A stretch of 41,199 nt of DNA from Mnemiopsis leidyi. Taxonomy: Eukaryota > Ctenophora > Tentaculata > Lobata > Bolinopsidae. Position 1 is the stretch's first letter. The number at the start of each line of letters is the position of its first letter. Shown here piece after piece: positions 23,760 through 35,728 of this stretch. A program made the position numbers and the translations under genes. The notes under the pieces are model-generated. The model did no database searches and was not told the DNA's origin. It saw nothing but the letters and a program-made list of their open reading frames with translations. The stretch lies in the NCBI GenBank assembly GCA_000226015.1, contig JH153269.1:44099-85297 (forward strand), read 5' to 3'.

Positions 23760-26200
23760 TTATTACGAGGAATTGCTAATGAAACACAGTAGGAATTGAT
23801 TCAGGGAATATCAGTTCCATTCCAAAATTCACTTGTTTAGAGCCTTGATCTAACCCAAGTAAACATACAGACCCTTCAAAGCTTGGAATATCACTAAAAC
23901 TTTCTGCGCGATACGATATAACCTGAAATTTGACCAATCAATTTAAGTTTAATAGTTCTTCTCGGCTTAGCAGGTGGACAAAGAAGACAGGGATTACTGG
24001 TTGATTAATTTCTCTGTAACAACAGCTTCATCGGAACACTCAATAAATTTGATGTATTTATAGTGTTGAAATAGTTTAAAACTGAAATTTGACCAAGCGA
24101 AAAATTATTTGCGATTGCCAAGGCAATCTATAGACTCATAAGACTCAGCCTGTTTATACAGGCAGTTGTTTAGGCTCAGCAAAATTCATAAAAATCTCTG
24201 CAAAATTCTCAAATTCAAAACGAGGAAAATAATCAGCAGCTCTTCTTCTCAGCCCCACTTGAGAGATCTCTTTCAACTATCACACAAAAGAGAAACAAGA
24301 GCGGCCAACTGACAAATCCGAACTAAATTTAAAACGTCTTGTCACCAGACATTACAGATAGCGCACTCCGAGTCGCCCGGCACGCAAGTTACCGGCTTTG
24401 CTGGACTGAACGAGCGAATACTGCCAGACTGGAGATTTACTGCTTTTGTACCATCTCCCAGACTGCATCCAGCTTGCCATTGAGCTGGGCAACTAGGGGA
24501 TGGGGGAGTATTTGAAGTCTATCGTGTAAGAACATCAATATATCCTAGCAATTAGTCTAGTGCACAATCATTCTACTCAATTCGCGCAGCCTTGATCCGC
24601 CGAGGACTCTTACCATGTACGAGGACTGGTCTGACGTGTATTCCACTCGGCTGATAGTGAAAATGTTATTCTCATTGAGGGTGAAATAGATGGTGAAATG
24701 ATAAGTAGACCAAAACCCAGCCGCATAGGTATTTTATAATGTGGAAATGAATGAGAGAATAAGCCGGCTTTACTTAAATAAGTCTGGCAGTGGGCACTTT
24801 AGATTCAGTAACCTAACTCATTAAATACTGTAACTACTCAATACCTTCTTATTCAGTGCGTTGTTTTGTAGTCTGTCTTATACTAAAGTATGTTAGTAAG
24901 TGTACTGTACTGGATAGGTGGAGCAAACGAAACGAAATAACGGTGAAGACTTCACAGTGAAATAGAGAATGTTCTGAAATACACGCATGTTGCCCTATTT
25001 AACATTTAAAATTCTCGTTCTTGTCTGCAGATAAGTTATAATGCAGTTCAGGTCTCCTTGTCTGCGGATGGTTTCTTATAATGCAGTTCTGGTCTCCTTA
25101 ACCCGGTAGTTGGAGGAACATCCAGAGAGAAACCAATTAAGTATGGTCTGTGGGGAATTTGTCTATACTGGGTAGCCTGTTCTTAGGTTTAAGTCAAATT
25201 ATCAGTTAATCCTTGCTTTGTCGGAATTAGACAAAGAACATGTCGAATGAATTTATCCATGATATAGTAGATTGTTGCTGATTTCGTAGGCAGCGAATAT
25301 GACCCCTCGTCTTGCATTAAACATCCAGTACAGCATAACAAGTATAGATAATTAATTAGATAATTAATTAACCATGTGCAGCACTACCTAACTTAGGCAA
25401 ACTCAAGGCAAGGAATTTACTTTGACAGTTATTCATTAATTGATAATACTCCACCCACAGTGTAACTCCACGATGGCTGCCAGATTTTTATCTCATCCGA
25501 AAAGGGAAGCAGAAGAGCAGGGGGATTAGTTTGATGAAGGAGCAGTAGACTACAACAAGTGGTAGATTAGGAACTCAGGGCACGTCTCTAGGATACCAGC
25601 TGACACATGAACAAGGCAGGACGGAAACTAAGAGTTGAGATATAGACAAGAAAGCAGAGTACGGTGTAACTATGGCGATATATATCAGTGTCGACGTATC
25701 AGGTTGCAGAGGACGTAAGTTCCCGGTACCTACATGCAGTTTGACATGGAGCTGGTGACAGGGACTGACAGGTTTACTTCCCCCGCGTATAAGAGCCTGG
25801 ACACGATAGTTCTGGGGGAGTACAGAACTACAGAAGTACAGAAGTACCAGATCTGGTAGAGAATTGTACAATAGTAATTTGATTTTGTGATCTATATTTT
25901 CTTACTTTTCATAATAAAGGAAATATTACTTTTCTATTTGAAGTATACTATCGACTAAATCCATGCATCTACCTACTACGTTTTCAACAGTAGTGTTATC
26001 TACCAGTACGGATATGTAAACGTGACGGAAAATAGGTGGACCTTAAAAGAGCCCACTATGTCGAAGGACCAAATCATTTACAGAATTACAGATTTTGCAC
26101 AATTCACCACAAATGCAGGGTTAAAAAAACTTATAGCAACTTAAATCAGTGCCATCCAGGGCTATTCGATAAAAACTTTCGAAATATCCCATAATTTGTC
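23760..26200. other. No secure gene; short tandem duplications
   Basis: A ~40-bp tandem pair (TTGTCTGC... TTATAATGCAGTTC) lies at 25021-25099. GC-richer patches at 24360-24480 and 25480-25870 contain short protein-like frames. Minus-strand VAQLNGKLDAVWEMVQKQ is near 24450-24500 after acceptor CCCCTAG; plus-strand MYEDWSDVYSTR is near 24615. They lack enough support to call genes. AATAAA at about 25912 is preceded by a 97-codon minus-strand frame (25575-25871) without a recognised domain. Confidence 0.4.
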
Positions 26201-26821
26201 AGAATTAGGTCGAAGTAGGATTAACAATTCACATGGACAAAATTTGTAACATATCAAAGTTTACCTTTGTAGAAGACCGAGGTACAGAGAGAATTAGTTA
26301 TTTCGCTACTATGTTTACGTCGCACACTTTATCGGAACCGAGTATTATAGTATTATGTAATCCTGAATCACTTATTACTTAAAGTTAAAATTGAAACTTG
26401 GAGGTCAAACGACGCAACTTTCTTTTAACATCCTATATTATCTAATAATCAGTTTTGGTCTCTAAATGCAATACATTCGAAGTGGCGACCGTCCTTCTTC
26501 ACCAATAATATTTATCAAAATGACAGAACTGAAGTCTTAGCATAACATTCCGAAAAAATGAATCAAATTTAAATGCCAAAAATATGACAATAAACGAGTT
26601 GCTCCAAAATACTTTGTAATCAAGTACCTTATTTAAAGCTTTTCTACACACGCCTGAACACGTACAACGTGTAATATCTAAAATGTAATACCTCCAAAAA
26701 AATCCAAGACCCCTCTAAAAAGGAACAATGGCTACAAATATGTTAATAAATAAAAAAATATTTATAAACTATTCCTCAGAACTCACGAAAAAATATAAAT
26801 CAGAAAAGAAAAGGGGCCTAC

Positions 26822-26876
26822 CTGGAGATTCGTCTATGAAATAGCGGTCGCCAAAAAGGCTAAACTTGCGAAGCAT
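26822..26876 (-). CDS. Candidate first coding exon D of a small-gene cluster
   Basis: ATG at 26876 opens MLRKFSLFGDRYFIDESP and ends phase 1 at CCAG before GTAGGC. A TATA-like TTTTATATTTTA lies about 70 bp upstream on the minus strand (near 26944-26955). It resembles the exon at 27835 in its latter half (CGCTAT..TC..GA.GA...CCA; FIDESP against ISDDSP). Following exons are not identified. Function unknown. Confidence 0.35.
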
Positions 26877-27617
26877 AACGGTTCGCTAAAAACTTCAAAA
26901 CTACAGCTGGCTATATCAAAGTACAACACCAACAACTTAACAATAAAATATAAAATCGACCCGAGTCATAACTAATAATTTACAGGGCACACTGTCACAG
27001 ATCAACAAAGCGAACTTGTTAAGGCCCAGGATCGGATTATGCGGCAAGCTAGTGCACCAAGATTTCTAAACAAGCTCATCAAAAAATGTGGACATTGGAG
27101 AGAGAGAGTTTTAGTAGTTGCAATGATACACGGATAGAATGTTAACTTTCCGTAACATACATGTCTGAGACGACCTGTTAACTTAATACTTTAATAGTAA
27201 CGCAGAATGACATTTATAAGCGCAGCAGCCCCTGGAGGAACTATTTCGCTACAATTACTGCAAATTAATTAGCGGAGAAATTCCGTCCGATTATCATTAA
27301 ATTTTAGAATTAGCCAAGGACCCTGGACGGACTGTAAAACTCAGAAATTGGGCCAACTATGTCTTTTGCCAGAAGCTTTAGGTTGAAATCAGCACGGAAA
27401 ATGTCACTGAGACGGATTGATTTAGCAACTTAACAGTTGAAAGAAGATCAGACTAAAGGTGAAAAGTAACGTTTTGTCGTACGTGTTAATGAACGTCGTG
27501 GGTCACGTTGTGTCTATCAAATAACCATGTACAGTGAATGTGATATATTGCTGCATTTGCAGATTTGTCATATGTATTATAAGTTTAAAGTAACCAGGTT
27601 TTTAATAAAAACTTACC

Positions 27618-27650
27618 AGATCTACACAATGACATTGCGACATAAAAAGC
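27618..27650 (-). CDS. Candidate 33-nt microexon downstream of exon C
   Basis: Bounded by acceptor GAATTTTATAG and a consensus donor GTAAGTTTTT. Phase 1 on both sides, reading FYVAMSLCRS after the joined codon. It would fit directly after exon C. Support is splice signals and phase only. Confidence 0.22.
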
Positions 27651-27765
27651 TATAAAATTCCAATCTCACGACGGACAATTGAAATTGTAAGCTTAGATCC
27701 AGATAAGCTAACTACCTCTAAATAGTCAATGAAATGAATCAAAATTGACGATAAAAATACGTCAC

Positions 27766-27835
27766 CTGTACTGCGTATTTCATTTGGACTGTCATCGGAG
27801 ATAGCGGCGAATAATTTAGCAAAATTAGTAAACAT
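27766..27835 (-). CDS. Candidate first coding exon C of a small-gene cluster
   Basis: ATG at 27835 opens MFTNFAKLFAAISDDSPN then EIRST, ending phase 1 at ACAG before GTGACG. It aligns with the exon at 29314: M-F-x-N-x-x-K-x-F-A-x-I-S-D is shared, and several of the codon differences are third-position, which points to protein-level constraint. A TATA box (TTTATATAG, 27964-27956) lies ~120 bp upstream. If unspliced the frame would run to 27650. A symmetric phase-1 33-nt microexon candidate (27650-27618, acceptor TTTTATAG, donor GTAAGT) could follow. Family not recognised. Confidence 0.42.
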
Positions 27836-29256
27836 AAAACTTCACAATCAATCAAACAACTCTATGATGCGAATTTCCCAACGAACGGCCAGACAAGCAT
27901 TGATATATTCCAAGAATTTTCTAGAGTTGCTATGATACACGCCTGAAAGTTTACTCTATATAAAAACGCGTGTCTAAATCCATCTTCTGTTGAGCTTGAG
28001 ACCCCAAGGAAGTTATTGACTCTAAACGGATTTCCTTGCCATTACTGCAAATGCGAATCAATCGTGGGTAAAATAACTAAGTAAGGGATTAAATTTAGAT
28101 TTTTCTGGATATGAGATAATGGAGATGGAGAAGTACTTGGACAAACGAAGATTTACGTCTCCGTAGATGGAAGTGATGAGTTTCGGAGATTCTAGACCTC
28201 ACGGATTGTTAAATATTGTTAAAACTCCCGTAAATTCGAAGAACTATTTATGTAAGTTCTGTCATTATATTAAGCGTGGAGATAGACAGAGGTTTGGCTT
28301 GCGTGATCAATTCTTTTAAATTATCTTTTGGGTGCGGCGGATAAATTATGATGATTATATTGAACACGTTAATTTGATAATGAAAAGACAATTTTAAAGA
28401 GAGACACAAACAATGTGATTCGGCATCCACAGACATCGAGCTAATACAGAGCTAAGGTGATATTTAAATTTTGAGTTGTTTCGCTTTCTAGTTTAAAAAT
28501 TTCGATATCGTTAAGCCGGATGTTCTGGTAACTTGAGCCATTGAACCGTAAAGCTCATCAAAAAAGCGATGATATTACTCGTTTTTCCGGGTTAAGATAG
28601 ATAAGCTAGCAGGTAGACGGAAACGCGTCCCTAAGTTTTGACCAAGTCTTCTTATAGCAAGACGACAAGACGACTGGCCAAAGTTTCTGTAGTTTAAGTG
28701 CTACAGTTACCATTTACTGTACGTTTAGTATAGAGTTAAGCTGGGTTCATACTGATTTGGCAGAATGAACCTTTTGGAGAATTTTGTTTAAAACCACAAA
28801 AAATATGATTACAGCAGAAAACTCAATAATTTAAGATACCTTATACAACCTCGAAAATCACTTATTTTAGATGGATACAGCTCTGAAACATAAAAGAACT
28901 TACGAGCCTGAACAAATCGCAATGCCAACAGTCTAACCAACCCAACCAAATTGTTACTTTTGAATGTACTTATTTGATGTTTTGTATCTCTTGTAAGGGC
29001 GTAAGGCTGAGAATGAGATCTTTGAGGAAACTACTAACTAAAAGTTTGCTCAAAGATCGCATTAATGGATTATTTAGTCTTACAGAGAACCAAAATATTA
29101 AATCATTAATATAATGAAACTATAGAACCATCTCCTACAACTCCAAACAAGTACCCATTACGTGCTCCCAAACAAAACGTTTGCCAAGCTACTTGCGGCG
29201 AGTTTAACACAATACACATTGTTATGAATCATGACATAACAACTGCTAATGTTTAC

Positions 29257-29314
29257 CTGTATCAGGCTCGTTGTCGGAAATTACTGCGAAAAACTTCGTC
29301 AAATTGCTGAACAT
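29257..29314 (-). CDS. Candidate first coding exon B of a small-gene cluster
   Basis: ATG at 29314 opens MFSNLTKFFAVISDNEPDT and ends phase 1 at ACAG before a good donor GTAAAC. Reading through the donor meets a stop after two codons, just where similarity to exon C ceases, so splicing there is likely. A TATA-like ATATTTATAT (29410-29420) lies ~95 bp upstream on the minus strand. Later exons are not identified; function unknown. Confidence 0.42.
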
Positions 29315-29760
29315 AAATTCTCACTGTCACCCAGGTTGCTGTACAAAACTAATTTTTCAACGACCAGCGGTTACAAAGGACAAAAATGCGGCCCGGATAT
29401 GTGTATTCCATATAAATATTCAAATGCATCTATTGTTAAAAAAGTAAATACGTAGGTGAGCTGTTCTAAGGTTTTAGAATAGGCCTAGGTTTTGTAGGTG
29501 AGCTAATAAGACGTCATATATTGCAGAAAAGAGCTCAACTGGCCCCTGAAGTGGTGAGGCAATGCCCGAGAAGTCGAGAACATCAGGAGAAGAAAATTAG
29601 ACCGCTTTTACTAAAAAACGATCTTAGTGGATGTAAACAATTACGGGTTTATTCATCATAATCACATGCCAGTGATTTGATAAACTTAATTTCTATAAAT
29701 TTAAACAAAAGAGGACGCTAAAAAATACCTACCAACAACTATCTCAGCAGCACATCTTAC

Positions 29761-29800
29761 CTGTCGCTTTTGAGAGCATCTGCACTATTTTCGAAAGCAT
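29761..29800 (-). CDS. Candidate short exon A of the same cluster
   Basis: Acceptor CAATCTTTGCAG then ATGCTTTCG, reading MLSKIVQMLSKAT and ending phase 1 at ACAG before GTAAGA. Both borders are good. Resemblance to exons B and C is limited to the first residues, so membership is uncertain. The TATAAATA box and X-boxes at 29.94-29.97 kb lie ~150 bp upstream. Confidence 0.3.
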
Positions 29801-29939
29801 CTGCAAAGATTGAACGGATGATAATGTGGCATGACCAGGAACTGTAGGAACCAATCCTAAACGATTGGCCACAAAAAATTATTATTGTTTTAAAACTCAC
29901 ATCCCCCTACTAGCTCGGGGAGCCAAGACTTTGACGAAA

Positions 29940-29973
29940 GTAGCTATGGTAACTATGGAAACGTCTATTTATA
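29940..29973 (-). promoter_or_regulatory. Overlapping double RFX X-box next to a TATA box
   Basis: GTAGCTATGGTAAC (29940-29953) and GTAACTATGGAAAC (29949-29962) overlap by five bases and both fit the X-box consensus RTHNYYWTRRNRAC exactly. TATAAATA on the minus strand occupies 29973-29966. The TATA orientation points toward exon A at 29800. Confidence 0.5.
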
Positions 29974-30560
29974 CAACCTCGACGTGGTGGCGAAATCGTC
30001 ATTTCGACCAAGTCGAGGCGTTAAAATTAGTGTTGAAAGTATAAAACAGTTTAAGCGTTTGTGTCATGCTGGGCCAAAAGAAAAGCGCTGTCATTTAGCA
30101 CAGACTCCAGACGGATTGGCCTGCATTCTGACACACTTTCTCAACAGTCTACTCGAGGCTTCAAGGCAACTGGAGAGTGCATCTTACAAATGAGATGACA
30201 TCTCATATACCACAGACTCAACCCTCAAGATACGCGATGGTGAATATCAAAAGAAAATTGTTTCAATAAATGATAGAGGCCAATTAGACATATCGTTACA
30301 GCGGCAGTTTATACTTATAGAGCGTAAGAAATAAGAATGGCATACCGGCAACTGTACATGGTGTTCAGATAGCAGCTTATCGACTGCTATAACGACTCAT
30401 ATAAACGGAGCATAATGCTGCATTAAGCGACTAGGAAACGATTAATGGTCTTTTTCTTAGCAAAGAAACCTGAGAGAAGACTGACCAACCCCCAGCCAAA
30501 ATATTTTTCTATGGTAGAATCTAATCGAACCCACAGCTGTTTATGACTTCCCGCCCAATC

Positions 30561-30751
30561 AAATTTCCCCCGTTTATTAACCGAGCTTGTTCAGTCTTAC
30601 AAAAGCATCACAAGATTGAACTCAAATTTCCCCCGTTTTCTTACCGAGCTCGTTTAGTCCAACAAAAGAATCGCAAGTTCGAACTCAAATTTCCCCCGTT
30701 TTCTTACCGAGCTTGTTTAGTCTAACATAAGACTCACAAGTTTGAACTCAC
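30561..30751 (-). repeat. 63-bp minisatellite, three units, abutting a donor site
   Basis: Units start at 30561, 30624 and 30687 and contain AAATTTCCCCCGTTTTCTTA. The period is a multiple of three, which keeps a plus-strand frame open (30543-30725) that is not a gene. On the minus strand the array starts at the GTGAGT donor of the exon ending 30752, and each unit carries GGTAAGAAAA or a variant. Confidence 0.9.
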
Positions 30752-30881
30752 AGGATCGAGTGCCGAGTTTTCTGTCGAGTCTCTGAAACACCTTGTTCCG
30801 CTCTTTTCGCAGCGAATCTGGGAGAATCGGCAGCTCGATCAGGGGAACGGTGTTGTCTATCAGAGTCGATGCTACATACAT
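30752..30881 (-). CDS. Probable coding exon, function unknown
   Basis: ATG at 30881 opens 43 codons: MYVASTLIDNTVPLIELPIL then PDSLRKERNKVFQRLDRKLG and TRS, ending phase 1 before donor GTGAGT. The amphipathic charged sequence looks protein-like, and an in-frame TAA upstream supports this ATG. Plus-strand frames are also open here because the patch is GC-rich, so strand is not proved. I do not recognise the family. The intron begins with the 63-bp minisatellite. Confidence 0.4.
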
Positions 30882-31219
30882 GCTCCCGCTTTACTCCTTT
30901 ACAGCACTGGTGTGTGGTATTCTCAGATATAAATCATTATTGGATCAAGAAGATGTATTATCATATCCTTGTATTTTATTCTTGTTGATGCGTTTATTTG
31001 TCAAAAAGTTAAAGATATAATGTCAAACTGATGGGCATACACACACGCATAGATTTTGAGTAATGGATAATTAAAGTTTAAGTCTTGGGAAATATTCCTA
31101 CAATTTAAAATTAACACCTTGCAATAAAAAATATTTACAATTTTCACACGCTGTTAAAAATTCACAAAATTTGAGAATTTGGTAATGAAAAAAAATCGTT
31201 TTTAAATCAGAAACTGCAA

Positions 31220-31487
31220 TTATGGGTAGTTAATATTAACAAAGAATCTACAATGGACCTTGATAATATTCAAAGCCATACCGCTGACCGGCCCGGAGCA
31301 CCTTGAACTTTTAATCGGAAATCGGTGTGAACAAAAGCTCACACTGCTCTCTCCAGAAGCAGACAGCATTGCCATGGTGATGGTGTCATTACCAGACAGC
31401 TCTACAACACTGTGCAGAAAAGTCAGGAGATTTAGTGACGTCCTCCTGTTTCTAGACAACTCAGTAAATAAGCTGACAGGACTCTAA
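31220..31487. other. GC-richer segment open on both strands
   Basis: Plus-strand reading (31260-31487) has LSPEADSIAMVMVSLPD; minus-strand reading has LNLLTFLHSVVELSGND. Neither starts with a supported ATG or has clear splice borders. It may hold one exon; I cannot say on which strand. Confidence 0.25.
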
Positions 31488-31499
31488 ATGTCTGAATCT

Positions 31500-34400
31500 A
31501 CCGTCATTTAAACCAACTTTAAGTTCGACGAATATATGACCGGACGCGGAGGGTGAAGTAACGTACCAATACCCTGTAAAAAAATTGGCTGTGCATATGC
31601 TTTCAAGACAGTTAGATGAGGTTTCATGCGGAATTGGTGGCCTATAAGTTCAACTGTAAGCTTGTGATCGTGCATTGCGAGTCTATTTTTGTATTTATTA
31701 TGGCTAACTTCGTTAATGAATTCCGGGCAAGTAAATTTCATTCAACAATGACCTGGAATTTTATGAAAATCGGATCAGAATTTGTGGATATGGGCAGAGA
31801 TCAGTCAATATTTTCACACAATTTCATAAAGATGGATTATTTCTTGAGCGTAAGAACGTAGCTACACGAAATTTTGTTACTATTACTTGCCAGTTAGAAA
31901 CAACTTCAGAGGCTGCAGACTTAAACAGTGCCAGCACAAATACAACAAATAAATCAAAGAAGAGAAGGGCAAATAAATAACAAAAAAGGGAAATAAATCC
32001 CACGAAAAGGCAAAAAATTCCACTTAAAGAATTTGATATTGGAGTTGAAATCAAAACAGTAAAACTGCAGGATCACCTTTCGTATTATCTACCGCGCTAC
32101 TTTAAACTTTCGAACCCCACTACTCTACTATTGCCCTTTAGGTCTATACCGGACTGTATCCTGTGACGACTGAATCACTTACTCACGCATCTAAGTTAAA
32201 ATCAGCGCTAGGGATTCAGTCCGTAAGGGATTTAATCCAACAATTCCTCCCGTCTCAGCTTTTTATTACACTCAGAAGTCCACGGTCAAGGACAAAACGT
32301 CTACAAAGTTTAAATGTGAGAGTGGATTGTGATACTTCGATAGAGGCAAACGACTGAGGGGCTAAGGAGAGCTGTGCTACTTGTCGGCTTAAAGTTACAT
32401 GGTCAAACGATCCCAGCGTCAAAAGGAGCTTGATATCATAAAGGGGATCGGGCAATTCTTAGAATTCCTCAAGCTTGACTTCCGGACCCTGGTTCACTGA
32501 TGTTAATTCATTGAATGCAGGAAATCTCTTAATCCGCATAATAAGGTGGGTGCAGATATAACGGCAATGCTTTTATGTAAAGGCTAATGTTTAGTGAGAT
32601 TAGAACGACAGAGAGCCAGGGAGGGATAGAGTTGGTACATCCATACAATCTGGACACACGCTCTGTAGACGCCGTTGTGGTAGTTTAGCGTAAGCTTCTT
32701 GAGTTCTTGGGCGTAGCAGAACAATAGAAAAATATACAAATTCTTATTCTGCTTTTGTCCTTCATTAAAAATTTAAGATTCAACTGAATTCCTGAAGGAA
32801 TTAAGAATTATTACCGAGGAAGCCAGAAACTGGTTGTTATCTAAGTTTAAAACTGATCAGCCAGTTGCCAAAAAGTCCATATATTCAATTACATCATCTA
32901 CACACTAAAGACCTAATTTCAACCAGGAATTTTAAGCTATTTGGACCAGATTTAATTTAAGAAAGGGATTAAATAAATAAAAGTGCGATAAGAACTTAAT
33001 CAATAGAAGAAAAAAATGCAGTACAAACTATCTGCAGATGCAGCCGAACTTGTGGAGGTAGAAACTTCAGTACAACGACTTAGAGGGCAGTCTTGGCCGT
33101 TAAACACACTTACCTACACCCTTTCATGGACATAATTTTAAACGGTAAACTTTTTAATCTCTAAGTCACGATTTACGCTCAGTTAGCATACAAAATATAC
33201 ACGTTACACAGGAAATGCTAGACGACTAAAGTATCCAGAATAAACCCCGTAGGAACTGCGGAAATTTCTTGCTGATTGCAACAATATACAGTAGATTACA
33301 GGAAGATTAAATTCCTTCTATTGCGAGTAAGCCTGAAAATAGTTGAGCTACCGCCAGCAGAAAATGCAAAAATAATTTCTACTACTGTCTTGGCTGCACT
33401 CGCAACTTATTCCTGAAGCCATAGAAAAAAATGCTTCCACATATTACAGTGGGGCCTCTGGAAGTCCTTCCAGAACTATCATAGAATCTAAATTTATATG
33501 AGAAACTCCCAAACTTCAAACCTACAGACAGCGGAAGTGGGAAAACCCGAAATTGAGGGTTTGAGTGTCTGGAACGGGGTCGTGTCGTTCTGGGTCTGTC
33601 ATCAAATTCAATATGTGGGCCGTGGGTCCCATAAAAGCATAAAGTAACAAAACTTAAGTCTAAATTACAAAAGATAGAGCAAAATTTGTGAGTGAGTTTA
33701 AGGTGACACGACCGATGAGAATGTGTCAAGCTGAAACTCCACAAGAGACCGAAAATGTGCTGTCCGATGGCAACATTTTGTACGCTCGGTTGTCAAATGT
33801 CAATCTTTAGAGAAAATGTTCATTGTCTCGTTGGAATTGAGAGTTTGTCTTTCCTACGCGGCTCCGCCTTTGTACGCAAACTTTAAGGTTTGAGCTTTAC
33901 CGCGTACAAAATGTAAATACATTCAGAGGTGATCCAGGAACTGTAGGCTCTGTTATTAGGTTATTACTTTATCAAAAAAGATTAGGATCACCTCCACCGC
34001 TTAGGACACAGCTCCTTCAACTACATCCTTGTCTCAAATTACTTGCAATTATTTTTTACATAGTAGCCTGTAGCTGTTGAAAGTATTCGAATATTGGGAC
34101 AGTCTCTTGTACGAATGTAAGACCAAGGTTTAATCAAAGTAGTTCATGTTAGACAACTAAACCAGACGCGTTCGCTATGTTAAAACATGTTAAAAAACAT
34201 GGTAAAAACAATTTAATAATGTCTGATAAACACGATAAAACCGGACTAAGACTACCACACGACTATAATTAACAATGTACCACTGTAATTAAACATTTTA
34301 CATTGAATTTCAGTTTGGAATGCGAGACGAGTGTATTAAATTGAGCAGAACCATGACAGGAACTTTATTACAGTCCGTGGCCGTCTGGAGTACTTATCTT

Positions 34401-35460
34401 TTTTTCTGTCTTACGGCTTCGTGCACTTAATGTCAGGTTTCTTTCTGCACTCCGGACTTTCTCAGCACGATTGATGAATTTCGTTCACGGCTAAACGTCT
34501 TAGTTAGGCTAGACTATAAAGTTAACAAGGTAAGCTTGCCGAGCTATCATTAATAAACTATCAAAAAACTTAATTGAGCTGGTAGACTTTTTAAGCTATC
34601 ATTATTTAGTTAAAATCTCTTGAAAATCTCACAAATTGCGACCATACAAATTAAAAATAAGTTTATTAAAGAATATGATCTTTTGCACGTGACAGGGATC
34701 GGGAAATTTCATCATCAAAGACTAATGATAATCGGAGAAGGAATTAATTGTAAGACACATGGTTAGTTTTGATCGTAAGACACGCTCAAAACTATACCAA
34801 AATACTAAAATTGAACAGCTTACCATTTTGACGCGAAGAAGAAGTCCTCACTGGAACAGACATAATGAAATACCCTCAATCTCTCAAGGGAGAAACACGA
34901 CCACGAAACAAGTTTCAATTCCTAACTAGTTTCGCACGGGGGGGCCACCGCGATTTCCAATTGATTCACATCAGCCCGGTTAAAGACCTGCATGTAGAAG
35001 GTACATCTTGTATAAAGCTCAGCGGCAGGTTACTTGTAAAACAATGTGCGCTAAGCTACACCTCTAAGCAGTATGTAACGGCTCCATATTGCAACGGCGA
35101 GAGAGAGAGAGAAAGAGAGATCTTAAAGGAGGTAACTTGGTATGGTACTTTTCAGGTGTTTAGCGTGAGAAAAAGGTAACTGTCGGATTTTCCTTTAGTC
35201 GAGTTGATCGGCACAGAAACAGGAATTAAATCGTCCTTCGTACGTGACTGAAAGCTATTTAGTCACCTTGTTCCTTATGTTTAATTACTCATGACAAGAT
35301 TTGAGGAGGCTTCTAAGCTACATGATGCAGTGACGTCATACAACAAACAATGGCTAAGTGTTTTAGAACAAAACGGACGAGAGGATCACAGTTATAAGAG
35401 TTTAAACGTGACTGAAGAATACAGCTACAGCAAACGCTTAAATTTTCTGAGAGTATCAGG
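31500..35460. other. No secure gene
   Basis: Frames at 31824-32054 (minus, hydrophobic), 32163-32357 (plus) and 33382-33744 (minus, 120 codons, GTG start) have no recognised domain. At 31915-32160 the plus strand is open except for one stop and is lysine-rich (NKSKKRRANK), possibly a decayed element. TTTGTACGC/GCGTACAAA form a small hairpin near 33870-33909. A (GA)n tract lies at 35098-35119. Confidence 0.4.
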
Positions 35461-35470
35461 ATTTGAACTC

Positions 35471-35644
35471 TTATTTAAAGCAGCAATCCCTTTTCCCTGG
35501 GTCATGGACAAACATTGACACATGTGCTATCGGTTTATTCAAACTGTTGAGCGCGCCAAAAACTGTATACTTTTCATTCAAATAATGATCAAAAAAGTGC
35601 CACGAAGATCTGACATTCTGACCTGGTAACTCATCATCGGACAT
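35471..35644 (-). CDS. Compact single-exon candidate gene, 57 codons
   Basis: ATG at 35644, TAA at 35471. It reads MSDDELPGQNVRSSWHFFDH then YLNEKYTVFGALNSLNK, ending GKRDCCFK. An acidic start and two adjacent cysteines near the end are the only notable traits; no signal peptide, membrane segment or known domain is seen. The ATG lies 85 bp after a minus-strand TATA box in an unusually complete promoter. An alternative is splicing at CCAG before GTCAGA after the eighth codon, which would make this a first exon. Confidence 0.4.
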   Translation of the reverse strand: MSDDELPGQNVRSSWHFFDHYLNEKYTVFGALNSLNKPIAHVSMFVHDPGKRDCCFK

Positions 35645-35728
35645 CGCTGACTGCTGATCACTTCCGAGGTCAAAAAAAGTCAAAACATCAAAATAAAGAT
35701 TAAATTTGAATGTCGCTAGAGGTAAAAC

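Larger units (their letters stand above)
27116..28055 (-). repeat. Two diverged copies of an upstream block (segmental duplication)
   Basis: AGTTGC(T/A)ATGATACACG occurs at 27925-27941 and 27116-27132. ATTACTGCAAA occurs at about 28041 and 27254, in the same order and orientation, with TATA-like sequence between them in each copy. The copies lie just upstream of exons C and D, so the promoter regions and exons appear duplicated together, about 0.8-0.95 kb apart. Confidence 0.6.

Noticed and set aside
30543-30725. Plus-strand frame with KFPPFSYRA repeats
   Set aside because: Created by the 63-bp tandem array; each repeat is 21 codons by coincidence of period.
33382-33744. 120-codon minus-strand frame
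   Set aside because: GTG start, no recognisable motif, no splice or promoter support; length alone is not persuasive on a GC-richer patch.
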